This document shows, piece by piece, positions 44,734 to 53,010 of a stretch of DNA of 64,000 nucleotides. This DNA comes from Timonella corticicola (lineage in GTDB: Bacteria > Actinomycetota > Actinomycetes > Actinomycetales > Cellulomonadaceae). The DNA is taken from NCBI RefSeq assembly GCF_042683685.1, contig NZ_JBHUOP010000004.1, forward strand, positions 186,001 through 250,000. The letters run 5' to 3'. The notes under the pieces were generated by a model, which saw only the letters and a program-made list of their open reading frames with translations, searched no databases and was not told where the DNA came from. Both the position numbers and the translations under genes were made by a program. How positions within the stretch are numbered: position 1 is the stretch's first letter; each line of letters opens with the position of its first letter.

Positions 44734-46104
44734 CTAGCCGCGCATATATCTTTCTTCTTGTTCCAACTGGTTAATTCTGCGATTGAATTCAGCGAGCGAA
44801 AGTTTAGCTGACAACTGCAGGACCGCCTTCCCAAGGCCCCAACCGCGAAACTGAATAAAGATGGCAGGCAACAATGCAATGCCAAAGATGCCGTAGTAAA
44901 GAGCGGCCCAGAGGATGCCATCATGAAGCGCAACCTCACTCCACTTAAAATCCTCCGACATAAGTGGTATCGCAAGAAATGCCCCTACAGCCGCGAACAG
45001 TACTATCGGCGCAACCACACGAACAACGAAACGCCCGCGCTTCTCCCGCTTGGTACTCGGCGACGGGAGCGCGTAGTAATGCGAAGTCGTCGCGACAAGC
45101 GCGAATGCCGTGACTGTAAAAGAAATCACCAACAAGACAAGAACAGCATTCGCAGGTTTGCTCCACTCATCCCAAGTACGTGGCGTCGGATTCACCACCA
45201 ACCAGAGCACGAGTGCCACACCAATCGTAGCTACAACACTCGAGATGGCCAGCCACAGAAGAGCCACACCGGCGACTTTGTTCCAAGAACGCTTCGTGTT
45301 CTTCTCGCTAAGGACACTTTCGTACTGGGCCTTTTGTTGGTTGTACTGATCTCGCTGCTTCTGCACCTGACCTGAGATCTCGGCATACGCGACTGCATCA
45401 GACGTAGCGATCTTTCTCAGGTATCCGTAGGTTGCTATATAGAGCACAGCGAAGAAAAAGGAAACCAGCGTTAGCACAGTTGTATCCCCAGATGGAGGGT
45501 GAGGCACACCGAAGAGTAGGCCTACCACCATTGGCAAAGCCAATGCCAGTACTAGGACTGTTAAACCGAATGCAACGCTTGTGAAGTCACCTCCGAGTCG
45601 AGTGATTAACGCTCTCCTTCGATTGTTCTGACGGGTGTGTTCTTGCGCTCCCACAAGGGTTACGGCCGCTACAGCGATCCCCGCCAAACCAACAGTCAAT
45701 CCCAACAATGAATGTCCGAGGTCGTCGACAATGCCTGCGGACGCCGATAGTAGTTCGTACGTATAGTTCACAGGCTCTTTCTCGCTGTTGGCTACGCGCG
45801 TCTCAATAGTTATGAGCAGTGAGACCGCGGCTCCAACTGCACCGATAGTAGCGGGCCATATCAGAGCCTCTGTGCGCAGAACTTCGTCTGTGCTTTGTGT
45901 CTGATCGGCTTGAGGCTTAGTTTCATTTTCCTCTGAGGCTTGTTCGCTTTCAGACTCATGTTCTTGGCCTTGCTGGGATCTAGTGCGTTTTGTTGCTAGC
46001 CCCACCCCGCCAGTTAGGACAGCCAGTACGAGCCCTGCCAAAAGCCCGGCTCGACGATCTCTCATTTGCCCATCGAACGTTCGCTTACCACGTTGGTTTT
46101 TCAT
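44734..46104 (-). CDS. Polytopic membrane protein of unknown function
   Basis: 456 residues. After a basic start comes one helix (LLAGLVLAVLTGGVGLA), an acidic Glu/Gln/Ser linker (~42-75), then about eight more hydrophobic helices. A polar, probably coiled-coil segment (SGQVQKQRDQYNQQKAQYESV) sits near residue 250 and another at the C-terminus (EFNRRINQLEQEERYMRG). No transporter or enzyme motif is seen. G+C is lower than in the flanks, in keeping with transfer. It stands alone on its strand. Confidence 0.65.
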   Translation of the reverse strand: MKNQRGKRTFDGQMRDRRAGLLAGLVLAVLTGGVGLATKRTRSQQGQEHESESEQASEENETKPQADQTQSTDEVLRTEALIWPATIGAVGAAVSLLITIETRVANSEKEPVNYTYELLSASAGIVDDLGHSLLGLTVGLAGIAVAAVTLVGAQEHTRQNNRRRALITRLGGDFTSVAFGLTVLVLALALPMVVGLLFGVPHPPSGDTTVLTLVSFFFAVLYIATYGYLRKIATSDAVAYAEISGQVQKQRDQYNQQKAQYESVLSEKNTKRSWNKVAGVALLWLAISSVVATIGVALVLWLVVNPTPRTWDEWSKPANAVLVLLVISFTVTAFALVATTSHYYALPSPSTKREKRGRFVVRVVAPIVLFAAVGAFLAIPLMSEDFKWSEVALHDGILWAALYYGIFGIALLPAIFIQFRGWGLGKAVLQLSAKLSLAEFNRRINQLEQEERYMRG

Positions 46105-46819
46105 AACTGCATGCTATGGCCTCCGCTCTGACAACAAGGTGATCCAGGCGGCAACCGGTCGAGATTCGCGACACCTTTGCCCAGCGAATCGCACCGCAGG
46201 GAGATGGCAGGTCATCAACTTCAGTTTTTGGCTATTCAACTAGTTGGTTGTTTGGGGAAGGTTTAGGTATCGATTCGTATCGGTACACATACTAGGGAAC
46301 AGGTTTACTAGAAGCGGTAGAAGGAAAGGTAGTTTCTTTCTCTTTACCGCCACGCCCGGCAAGCCGACCTCCTCTTCGTCCATCTTGTCCGTGTCTACGT
46401 TCTTGCAGGCTCCTCGTTGCCGTCCCCTACGCCGTGTGTTCGCTTCGCACCTATCCTTACCTCCTTTTACTTGCTGGGGTTGCTGTGCTGCCTTCTTGCG
46501 GTGGTGTTGCCTGTTCGCTACGCATCGTGTGCGTGGGTCGTCTTGCCCTGTGCCTCGTTCTTGCGGCTGCGTTCGCGTTTGTGTCCCACGCACGTGTGCG
46601 TAGGCTTCCACCTGGTCCCTTGTGGTGATTGTCTTCTGGTTGTTGGTGTAACTGCCGTGGAACCCCGTTTTCTACGGTGTTCTTAGGCTTCTTGATAGTG
46701 ATGGCCTACGGTTTCTCTGGATAATCCATTACCGTGATCAACCCATCAATTGTTCTACTCGTACTAGAACTTCTACGCTTCGCTAGAAGTTCATACAAGT
46801 ATTAAAAAGGGAGGTCAGC
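46105..46819. other. 715-bp region with regulatory repeats, no supported gene
   Basis: Frames of ~120 codons exist on both strands at 46.24-46.61 kb, but each is Cys/Pro-rich or Lys/Gln-rich and neither is convincing. The right part holds the GTTCTA/TAGAAC palindromes described separately and the ribosome site AAAGGGAGG before 46820. Confidence 0.35.
46752..46792. promoter_or_regulatory. Tandem palindromes upstream of the 46.8-kb gene
   Basis: GTTCTA (46752) pairs with TAGAAC (46765-46770), which overlaps a second inverted repeat GAACTTCTA (46767-46775) / TAGAAGTTC (46784-46792) with an 8-base loop. They lie 28 bp before the start at 46820 and could be an operator pair or a leader hairpin. 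Confidence 0.5.
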
Positions 46820-47941
46820 ATGTCTACCAAGACCCTCGACTTCACAACAGACCTTGACCCGGTGCTCGGTCCCGTCTTATACACCCATAAGCATTCCTCG
46901 GCCCGGTCGGCTGTCCTTGCCATTCTGGTGAAAGTACTTGCCTCTGGCTCGCCTTCTATTACGCCCAGACTTGCTCGCAGGTGGCTCGCCTCAAGGGCCG
47001 TCACACTCCCAGACGTCATGTCGATCGTTGGTCCTCACTCACCCTCGTGGACTTCACTCGTTGCTGCCGCCCGTAAACACGTCCTTGCTGTCCAGTCTCG
47101 CTCGTCCCTTACCTCATCCACTACCTCTCCTTCTCCCGCTTCTATCGCGATGGCTCGACGGCTTGTCGGCTGGTTGGGGTCGGCTGTGATCGTGGGTGGT
47201 GTCGAGGTTCGTGGTACTAGGGCGGTTGGGGCTCGGGTTGCCACGGCCATTCAAGGGGTTCGCATCTTGGAGAACCTAGCGCCCAGTGGCAATCAGATTG
47301 ACTCCCCGATCCTCAGTCGCGCCGAACTTGCGGTGCGAACCGGTTGGAGTTTGCCAACCTCGGGCCAACATCTCAAGGCCGCTATTGGCTGGTCTATGAA
47401 GCAGGTGGGCCGCCGTCCGGTCGCGAGCGGACAGGCCTGCAGGCTCAAGCAGATGCGTGGGCAGGCCACCGTGGCTGCCGATGATCGGACTGAACTGATT
47501 GATGCACTGGCTCGCATGGACCGAACCACCAATCCTACTGTGGCTGTGATTCTTGCTGTGGCCCATCCAGTGTTCTCATACGGTCTACTGAGCCACTTGC
47601 ATTGGGCAGCTCTGTTGAGTCAGGCGATGGACCTCGACCACGAGACGCTTGGTTTGAGCCAGCGGACCATGAAACGGTTGGCTCGCGAACTGGACCGCGC
47701 GGGCGTCCACGCTGGATCGCACTTGACGGGCCGGCTTGACGAACTAGCTCGCGAACTTGGGCTGGATGACGGGCCGTCCGCGATGGACCAGTATGCTGCG
47801 GCCCGACAAAAACGGGCCGAAGAGGCAGCGGCCCGTAAAGCGGAGATCATGGCGAACCGGGCCAAGAAGGCTGAGGCTTTCAAGGCGGGCCGGGCTGAGA
47901 GTGCGGGCAAAACGGCTCTTCGCCGATCCGGTGGGGAGTGA
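46820..47941 (+). CDS. Unknown protein, 3' end truncated by an ISL3 element
   Basis: The reading frame enters the IS at 47914; the last nine codons (TALRRSGGE) are IS-derived. The remaining ~364 residues are Ala/Arg-rich with helix-turn-helix-like stretches (RAELAVRTGWSLPTSGQHLKAA) and a C-terminal charged helix (QKRAEEAAARKAEIMANRAKKA). The ribosome site AAAGGGAGG and the upstream palindromes point to a regulated gene. A replication or partition role for the element is conceivable, but no primase, helicase or relaxase motif is visible. Serine/threonine-rich stretches at ~90-110 look like a linker. Confidence 0.6.
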   Translation: MSTKTLDFTTDLDPVLGPVLYTHKHSSARSAVLAILVKVLASGSPSITPRLARRWLASRAVTLPDVMSIVGPHSPSWTSLVAAARKHVLAVQSRSSLTSSTTSPSPASIAMARRLVGWLGSAVIVGGVEVRGTRAVGARVATAIQGVRILENLAPSGNQIDSPILSRAELAVRTGWSLPTSGQHLKAAIGWSMKQVGRRPVASGQACRLKQMRGQATVAADDRTELIDALARMDRTTNPTVAVILAVAHPVFSYGLLSHLHWAALLSQAMDLDHETLGLSQRTMKRLARELDRAGVHAGSHLTGRLDELARELGLDDGPSAMDQYAAARQKRAEEAAARKAEIMANRAKKAEAFKAGRAESAGKTALRRSGGE

Positions 47942-49306
47942 CACGTGGGGGGTGACGTGCTGGATGTAGAGGTCGAGGTCCCCGATGATCAGAAGCGCCA
48001 ACCACTGATCGACTTCGAGGACCTCGACGTTGTCCAACACTACGGGGTGTGCCGGCGCACCCACCACTACTGATTCGTGTTCTCGCTGTGACGTGCTGCT
48101 CGGCTTGCCCGAGGTTTGCGTCGAGGCAGTCGAGCGCGAGGAGACGATGATGACGGTCACGGTGTCCACACCGTGGCAGCTGATGGGCTGCCCGGACTGC
48201 GGGGTCGTGGCCCCGAGCCGGGCCGGCGTCGGCGGGTGCTGCACGACGTGCCGCATGGTGATGCCCGGGTCCGGGTGGTGTGGCGCCAACGCCTGTGGCG
48301 ATGCCCCGAGGCGGGGTGTGCGCGAGGGACGTTCGCCGAGCAGCTGCGCCGCCAGCACGCCACGATCGCGGGCTTGGCCCGCAGGCTCCAGGTGGGCTGC
48401 TGGACCCTGTGGCGGGCCGTGCGCCCCGAGCTCGAACATCTCGCCGGTGACCAGTCGCGGTTCGCCGGGGTCACGAGCCTGGGCGTGGACGAGCACATCT
48501 GGCACCACGGTAACCCGAAGATCCGTGGCCCCAAGGAACTGACCGCGATGGTCAACCTGACCCCAGACGCCGACGGGCGAGTGCATGCCCGCCTGCTGGA
48601 CCTGGTCCCGGGCCGATCGAAGAAGGCCTACGCCGACTGGCTGAACGAGCGCGGCGAGGCGTTCCGGGCCGGGATCGATGTCGCAGCCCTGGACCCGTTC
48701 GGCGGCTACAAGTGCGCGATCGACGAGCAACTCCAGGACGCGACCTCGGTGCTGGACGCGTTCCACGTCGTCAAGCTCGGCACGGCCGTCGTGTACGAGG
48801 TGCGTCGCCGGGTGCAGCAGGCCACGACCGGGCACCGCGGCCGCAAGAGCGACCCTGTGTTCGGGATCCAGACCATCCTGCGCGCCGGGGCCGAGAACCT
48901 CACCGACAAGCAGCGCACGCGCCTGGCCCGCGCGATCGAGGCCGACGAAGCGCACGACGAGGTGTTCGTCGCCTGGCAGTGCGCCCAGGACCTGCGCGCC
49001 GCCTACCAGGCCAAGGATCTCGCCGACGGCCGCAGGCGGGCTGAGCGACTCCTCGCCACGTTCCACACCTGCCCGATCCCCGAAGTGGCGCACCTCGGAC
49101 GAACCCTGCGGCGCTGGCACAACGCGTTCCTGGCCTACTTCACCACCGACCGCGCGAACAAAGGCGGCACCGAGGCGATCAACGGCATCATCGAACTCCA
49201 CCGACGTCTCGCCCGGGGCTACCGCAACCGCGATCACTACCGGCTACGGATGCTACTCGCCGCGGGTGGACTCACACCCTGATCCCCACCGGATCGGTGA
49301 AGAGCC
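47914..49306 (+). mobile_element. ISL3-family insertion sequence (copy 2, 1,393 bp)
   Basis: Terminal inverted repeats at 47914-47937 (begins GGCTCTTCGCCGATCC) and 49283-49306 differ by one base in 24. It is a different ISL3 subtype from copy 1 and clearly more G+C-rich than its surroundings. The flanking octamers GGCAAAAC and CGTAAACG are similar but not identical, so the target duplication is imperfect or lost. Confidence 0.88.
48093..49282 (+). pseudogene. ISL3-family transposase, frameshifted near its N-terminus
   Basis: The first ~43 codons read VLLGLPEVCVEAVE..MGCPDCGVVAPSR; the rest is in another frame from about 48215, starting GRRRRVLHDVPHG and continuing through the zinc-finger WRCPEAGCARGTF and the DDE domain (TSLGVDEHIWHH, DVAALDPFGGYKCAI, SVLDAFHVVKL, GGTEAINGIIELHRR). 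Joining both frames restores a normal ISL3 transposase. Either the gene is inactive or the sequence has a one-base error. Confidence 0.75.
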
Positions 49307-49369
49307 CGTAAACGCCCCGGCTCGCATCCGGCCAGACTCTCGACCGGTCGTTTTGGCCATTGTGTGGCT

Positions 49370-49466
49370 GGTGGCAATTCCACTGGCGTGTCAAGAGATA
49401 CCACCGCGGTCGGTGCCGTCGATCACCTGCTTCAGTCTCGGGATGAGGACTCTTTGCGGAGAATGT
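49370..49466 (-). pseudogene. DNA methyltransferase fragment (C-terminal piece)
   Basis: Read leftward it encodes LIPRLKQVIDGTDRGGIS and then a stop. This matches YIIPRMDQVVDGSDRGGIS of the methyltransferase at 57.5-58.8 kb. It is one half of a second, broken copy; the other half is at 51321-51643. Confidence 0.7.
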
Positions 49467-49531
49467 GTTCAGAAATAGTTCCTGTGATTCGCTCCTAGCA
49501 TTTTCCCGTCCTGACATGTAGTTTTCAGAGC

Positions 49532-50395
49532 ATGACACAGATCGGCTCCCCGGAAACTGAAGACGAGTGGCTTATTCGGCTACGGAAAATTGTTGAAGAA
49601 GTACGTGCATTGGAAACCCAACCTGAGGGGTATTGGGTACCGGAATCTGGAAGCGCAGCGTCTAGAGATGACAAAGAAACTCTAGTGGTGAAGATGAGCG
49701 ACAGTGTTTCGTACTTCATCCTCACTGCTAGTCAGTGCTTGTCCCAATTGGCTGACGGGCTTGAAAAGGACGATGGTGTGCTTAGGCCAATCGCTCCATT
49801 TGTGCTCCTTCGGACTGCTCTCATTGGGGCTAGCCAGGCGCTTTGGGTTCTCCAACCAAAGTCGAGGGCGGATCGCGTGAGCAGGCTCGACAGATTGACC
49901 CTAGAGAGTTACCGGAACATGGGAAATTTGGTGACTGAAATGAGTTTGGAGTCCTGGATTTCGGACGAAGTTACATCAAGTCTGGAGAGTTCAGCCGCAC
50001 ATCTGAGTCTACTCCGCGAAAAATACAAGGAGCACAAGGGGAAGATCGAAAAGCCCATAAACACCGAGATAATCAAAGATGTGGCGGATATCCTCGCTCC
50101 TCAAGAAAGTAACCGGGCCATACACGTCGCGATCCGAGAACTGTGGCAGTCAAGTAGTGGTTACACGCACGCGTTCCCCTGGGTGATGCATGTGAGGCAC
50201 AATGACCCGGAAGACCGCATTCAAACGCCTGAAGGGAATTCCAGACGCATACAGACAACCTATAGGGATCTCGGATCTGGTTTGGGCGTGGTACTACTCC
50301 TTGTGAAGACAGTCCTAGAACTCTGGGAGACGCGCTCGACTAACTGGCATTCAGATCGACTATTTCCCTTGACGCCAGTTAGCCGGCTCGAATGA
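49532..50395 (+). CDS. Unknown protein, all-helical, in a methyltransferase insertion
   Basis: 287 residues, probably helical throughout, with FVLLRTALIGASQALWVLQP and ELWQSSSGYTHAFPWVM as the most family-like segments. No catalytic motif recognised. It lies with the next gene between two fragments of one methyltransferase, so it was inserted there. Its G+C is lower than the chromosome. I can only say it is accessory cargo; a defence or immunity role would be a guess. Confidence 0.6.
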   Translation: MTQIGSPETEDEWLIRLRKIVEEVRALETQPEGYWVPESGSAASRDDKETLVVKMSDSVSYFILTASQCLSQLADGLEKDDGVLRPIAPFVLLRTALIGASQALWVLQPKSRADRVSRLDRLTLESYRNMGNLVTEMSLESWISDEVTSSLESSAAHLSLLREKYKEHKGKIEKPINTEIIKDVADILAPQESNRAIHVAIRELWQSSSGYTHAFPWVMHVRHNDPEDRIQTPEGNSRRIQTTYRDLGSGLGVVLLLVKTVLELWETRSTNWHSDRLFPLTPVSRLE

Positions 50396-50508
50396 AGCGT
50401 TCTGTGCCAGCCGCAGAACACGCCCCTTGATCTGCTGGGTGGATTGAGCGCTAGGAATAAGATTCTTTGCCTAATGTGCTAGGAGAGAGGCTGTGACTCT
50501 CTCCTTCA

Positions 50509-51057
50509 TTAGTTGATACTTGAAGACCGCAGATCGGCCTTGCGCTTGTGTTTGGAACGGCGGAGGATTTCCCCAGATGAAACTTTCGCGTGTTTGAATG
50601 TGAAAGTCTGCTGATAGTGGCGTTCTCTGAGTGCGGGGCTCTGCGACCAGCAAATTGTGATGGTGCCATCGCCTGCGAACGAGGGCGAAGAACTGAACGA
50701 TTGATCTGCCCACCAGTAGGCTACGATGATGTTTTCGTCCGGTTCCACTCGCCCTTTAACACCATGTTCAGGTTGGGCATTCTTCACATGACCTTCGTGG
50801 TGGTCCAGGAAACCAGCCTTGACTTCCCCTGTGGTGGTCATGCTCACTGCATACGCCGTGCCCTCGCCAACATTGAGCAGGTTTAGCGCATACGGGACAG
50901 CGGTTTGTGGCGCTACATCCGAGACGAGGAGGTCTTTTGTTGCATACCAAACAACCTTCTTGCGTTGCCGGGTCCACATTACCGTTGAGACCCAGAGACT
51001 GGTAATTGAAACTGCCAGTGCTAGAAACGACGTTAGGCTTTCCAACGCTTCGGGCAT
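50509..51057 (-). CDS. Unknown protein with one N-terminal membrane helix
   Basis: 182 residues. One helix (SFLALAVSITSLWVSTVMW) is followed by a beta-rich soluble domain (YALNLLNVGEGTAYAVSM) that resembles a small immunoglobulin-like or C2-like fold. The N-terminus could be outside. It points toward the preceding gene (convergent). No family recognised. Confidence 0.55.
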   Translation of the reverse strand: MPEALESLTSFLALAVSITSLWVSTVMWTRQRKKVVWYATKDLLVSDVAPQTAVPYALNLLNVGEGTAYAVSMTTTGEVKAGFLDHHEGHVKNAQPEHGVKGRVEPDENIIVAYWWADQSFSSSPSFAGDGTITICWSQSPALRERHYQQTFTFKHAKVSSGEILRRSKHKRKADLRSSSIN

Positions 51058-51320
51058 TTCGACTGCTCTCAGTATAAGTAGGGTTTGGAGAAACTATATC
51101 GAGTTTCGCAGGGCTAGTGATAGCCGATCTCCTGTATATGGGTTTGTCCTCGCTTGGTCCCCGATCCCCAAACTTCCCGCGGCGCCCGTCCACCCAACTG
51201 CATTTGCACGACCAGTAGACCATCCCACACTTTAGGGCAGTCTGTATCGTGAACGCGCTACCGTAGCCTTGGAGCGCCCCCGCTGGTTCTAGGTAAGTGT
51301 GGGTGCGAAACACCGGGCAT

Positions 51321-51643
51321 CTTGGTGGTGGTCTCAATGACCCTGCCGAGTAGTTCTTCGGGTTTGGGTGTGTCGAAACCATTGTGACCAAACAAAATAC
51401 GTTGATGTTTGCGGGCGTCTTCGTTGGTGGCCATGCCGGTCGCCCTGGTCCACAGGTTGGTTCACGTCTTACCGTTCGTGCCTACGTACGCATTCACACG
51501 CAGCGGCGGCTTCGGAGCGCGCTGTTGCACGCCCTGCTCCAGGTGCTCATTCAAGGTCGCCTGCGTCCAACGCAGTTCACCGGTTATAGAGAACCCGGTC
51601 GCGTTGACGCCCGCACGAACCACAATGTCGCCGTCCAAGTGGA
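51321..51643 (-). pseudogene. DNA methyltransferase fragment (central piece)
   Basis: About 323 bp similar along its whole length to 57915-58239 inside the methyltransferase at the island's right end, including the stretch GTTGGTGGCCATGCCGGTCG-like DNA. It ends abruptly at 51644, where tmRNA sequence starts. It is a broken second copy of the gene. Confidence 0.75.
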
Positions 51644-51705
51644 TGCGCCCGGAGAAGTCCTGGATTTGCGTCATCGGACCGGGGCTCGATTCCCTCCGTC
51701 TCCGC
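51644..51705 (+). repeat. Relic of a tmRNA 3' end (internal att site)
   Basis: The first 41 bases (from TGCGCCCGGAGAAGTCC to CCGGGG) are identical to ssrA positions 39452-39492; the remaining part (CTCGATTCCCTCCGTCTCC) is diverged from the resident ssrA end. It is not a whole tmRNA. It marks a former attachment junction, probably of another element or from another host. Confidence 0.8.
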
Positions 51706-51796
51706 CATTAAGGATTATCAAAGCCCTGAACAGTAAGAATGCTAACGCTGGTGGGGCTTTCCATGTTTACTGCCTCTTGGGACATTCGGTGGGGGC

Positions 51797-51903
51797 CATG
51801 GGGTGAGGCCGCTAGCAGCGAGGAGCATGCGGAGTCGGTAGTTGTCGCTGTTGCAGAACCCGCGGGCCATGCCGCGATGCAGCTCGATGATCGCGTTCGC
51901 TGA
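51797..51903 (-). pseudogene. ISL3-family transposase remnant (C-terminus)
   Basis: Read leftward it gives NAIIELHRGMARGFCNSDN then YRLRMLLAASGLTPW, which aligns with the end of the transposase at 48.1-49.3 kb. The rest of the gene is not recognisable; neighbouring DNA to ~52.1 kb is probably decayed IS sequence. Confidence 0.7.
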
Positions 51904-52303
51904 AAGCATCTTTCACTGACGTGTCGGGCCTCACAACAGGATCGAACGCTCGAACAAGCGCAGATTCGGCTCAACAGTAGCGGTCTGCTGCTAGAAAGTG
52001 CGCTTGACAGGTTTGCTGTCCAGGTCTTGTCTAACTTCCGACTTGAACATGTGGACATAGTCCAAAAGTAGATGGTCCTGGCCGAGCTCACCATGCAACA
52101 CAAGCGCACGCGATCTCCGCGGTTAGATTGTTTTACGACTTGAATGTGCCGTGTATCGCCCGTGGCTTGCCGTGCCGTGCGGAATCTTTCTTAGGGGTAC
52201 TGTTGGATTGAGCAGAGTAGAACTTAACGCTGCTGCAATGGCAGCAGACTCTTTCGGTAAATACATGCTCAAAGGACGGCTATGAGGGTTAGCATCACCA
52301 CAT

Positions 52304-52957
52304 TCAGATTCTACTTTGTGTAGAATAGCTGTCTTGTAGTTCGCCTGCGAATGTGTGGAGTGCTTTCATTGTTTCGATTGAATAAGAGACGATCTGGCTC
52401 TTTAGCACTCCGTTACTGTCGCGTGGCACATGTGCGCGGGTAAGAACCCAAATGGCACTGTTCTGGATGCCGGTCTTATTGCCGACGATGTGCCCAGCGA
52501 CAGTGTTTCGTATCAGGCGAAGCGTCTCGTTGAACTTCTTGTCTGCTTTCATTGAGGCCATGTTCTGCTTGAAGTTGCTAACTGCTTCGTTGAACTTCTC
52601 AACGTCGACTAGGTGGGCACCTGAATCATGAGCCGACTTTCGGAGCGCCTTGTTGACGGTGCTGATCATCTTTCCTGTCGATTCGTCGGACTCTTCAAGC
52701 ATCAGAGCGAGGAACTTCTCGGCAGTTAACCGATTTTGTGGGTTGGAAAGCAAAGCGCGAAGCAGGACTCTCATGTCGAAGTCGACGGTGAGGACAAAGA
52801 ACTGAAGTTGTGTGAAAGCTCGATATATCTCGGAGTCACGTTCAAGGCCCAACTGAACGTTTTGAGCAGCCCGCTCTAACGTGCGCTCCTGCTCAGGCAA
52901 TATCACATCAAAATGGCTAACGATGTCCTGAGCGTACTGGTCAGTGTCGCCGGTCAA
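52304..52957 (-). CDS. Unknown helical protein with HEPN-like motif
   Basis: 217 residues, helical throughout. Residues ~145-160 read LRLIRNTVAGHIVGN, an R-x5-H arrangement as in HEPN ribonucleases. It lies 53 bp downstream of the next gene on the same strand, so the pair may be one unit. No other domain is seen. A toxin/abortive-infection role is inference from the motif and island context. Confidence 0.6.
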   Translation of the reverse strand: MTGDTDQYAQDIVSHFDVILPEQERTLERAAQNVQLGLERDSEIYRAFTQLQFFVLTVDFDMRVLLRALLSNPQNRLTAEKFLALMLEESDESTGKMISTVNKALRKSAHDSGAHLVDVEKFNEAVSNFKQNMASMKADKKFNETLRLIRNTVAGHIVGNKTGIQNSAIWVLTRAHVPRDSNGVLKSQIVSYSIETMKALHTFAGELQDSYSTQSRI

Positions 52958-53010
52958 AGGTGGGTTCCCTCCTTGTGTAATTCGTATGCTTTGTGGTGTT
53001 TCCCGGGACC

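Noticed and set aside
46240..46611. Overlapping ~120-codon frames on both strands
   Set aside because: Composition is unlike protein, no start signals and no recognisable motif.
47744..49237. 497-codon frame on the minus strand
   Set aside because: Antisense to the ISL3 transposase of IS copy 2; high G+C creates the open frame.
51644..51705. A second intact tmRNA or a tRNA gene
   Set aside because: Only the last ~60 bases resemble ssrA; there is no 5' half nearby that could close the acceptor stem.
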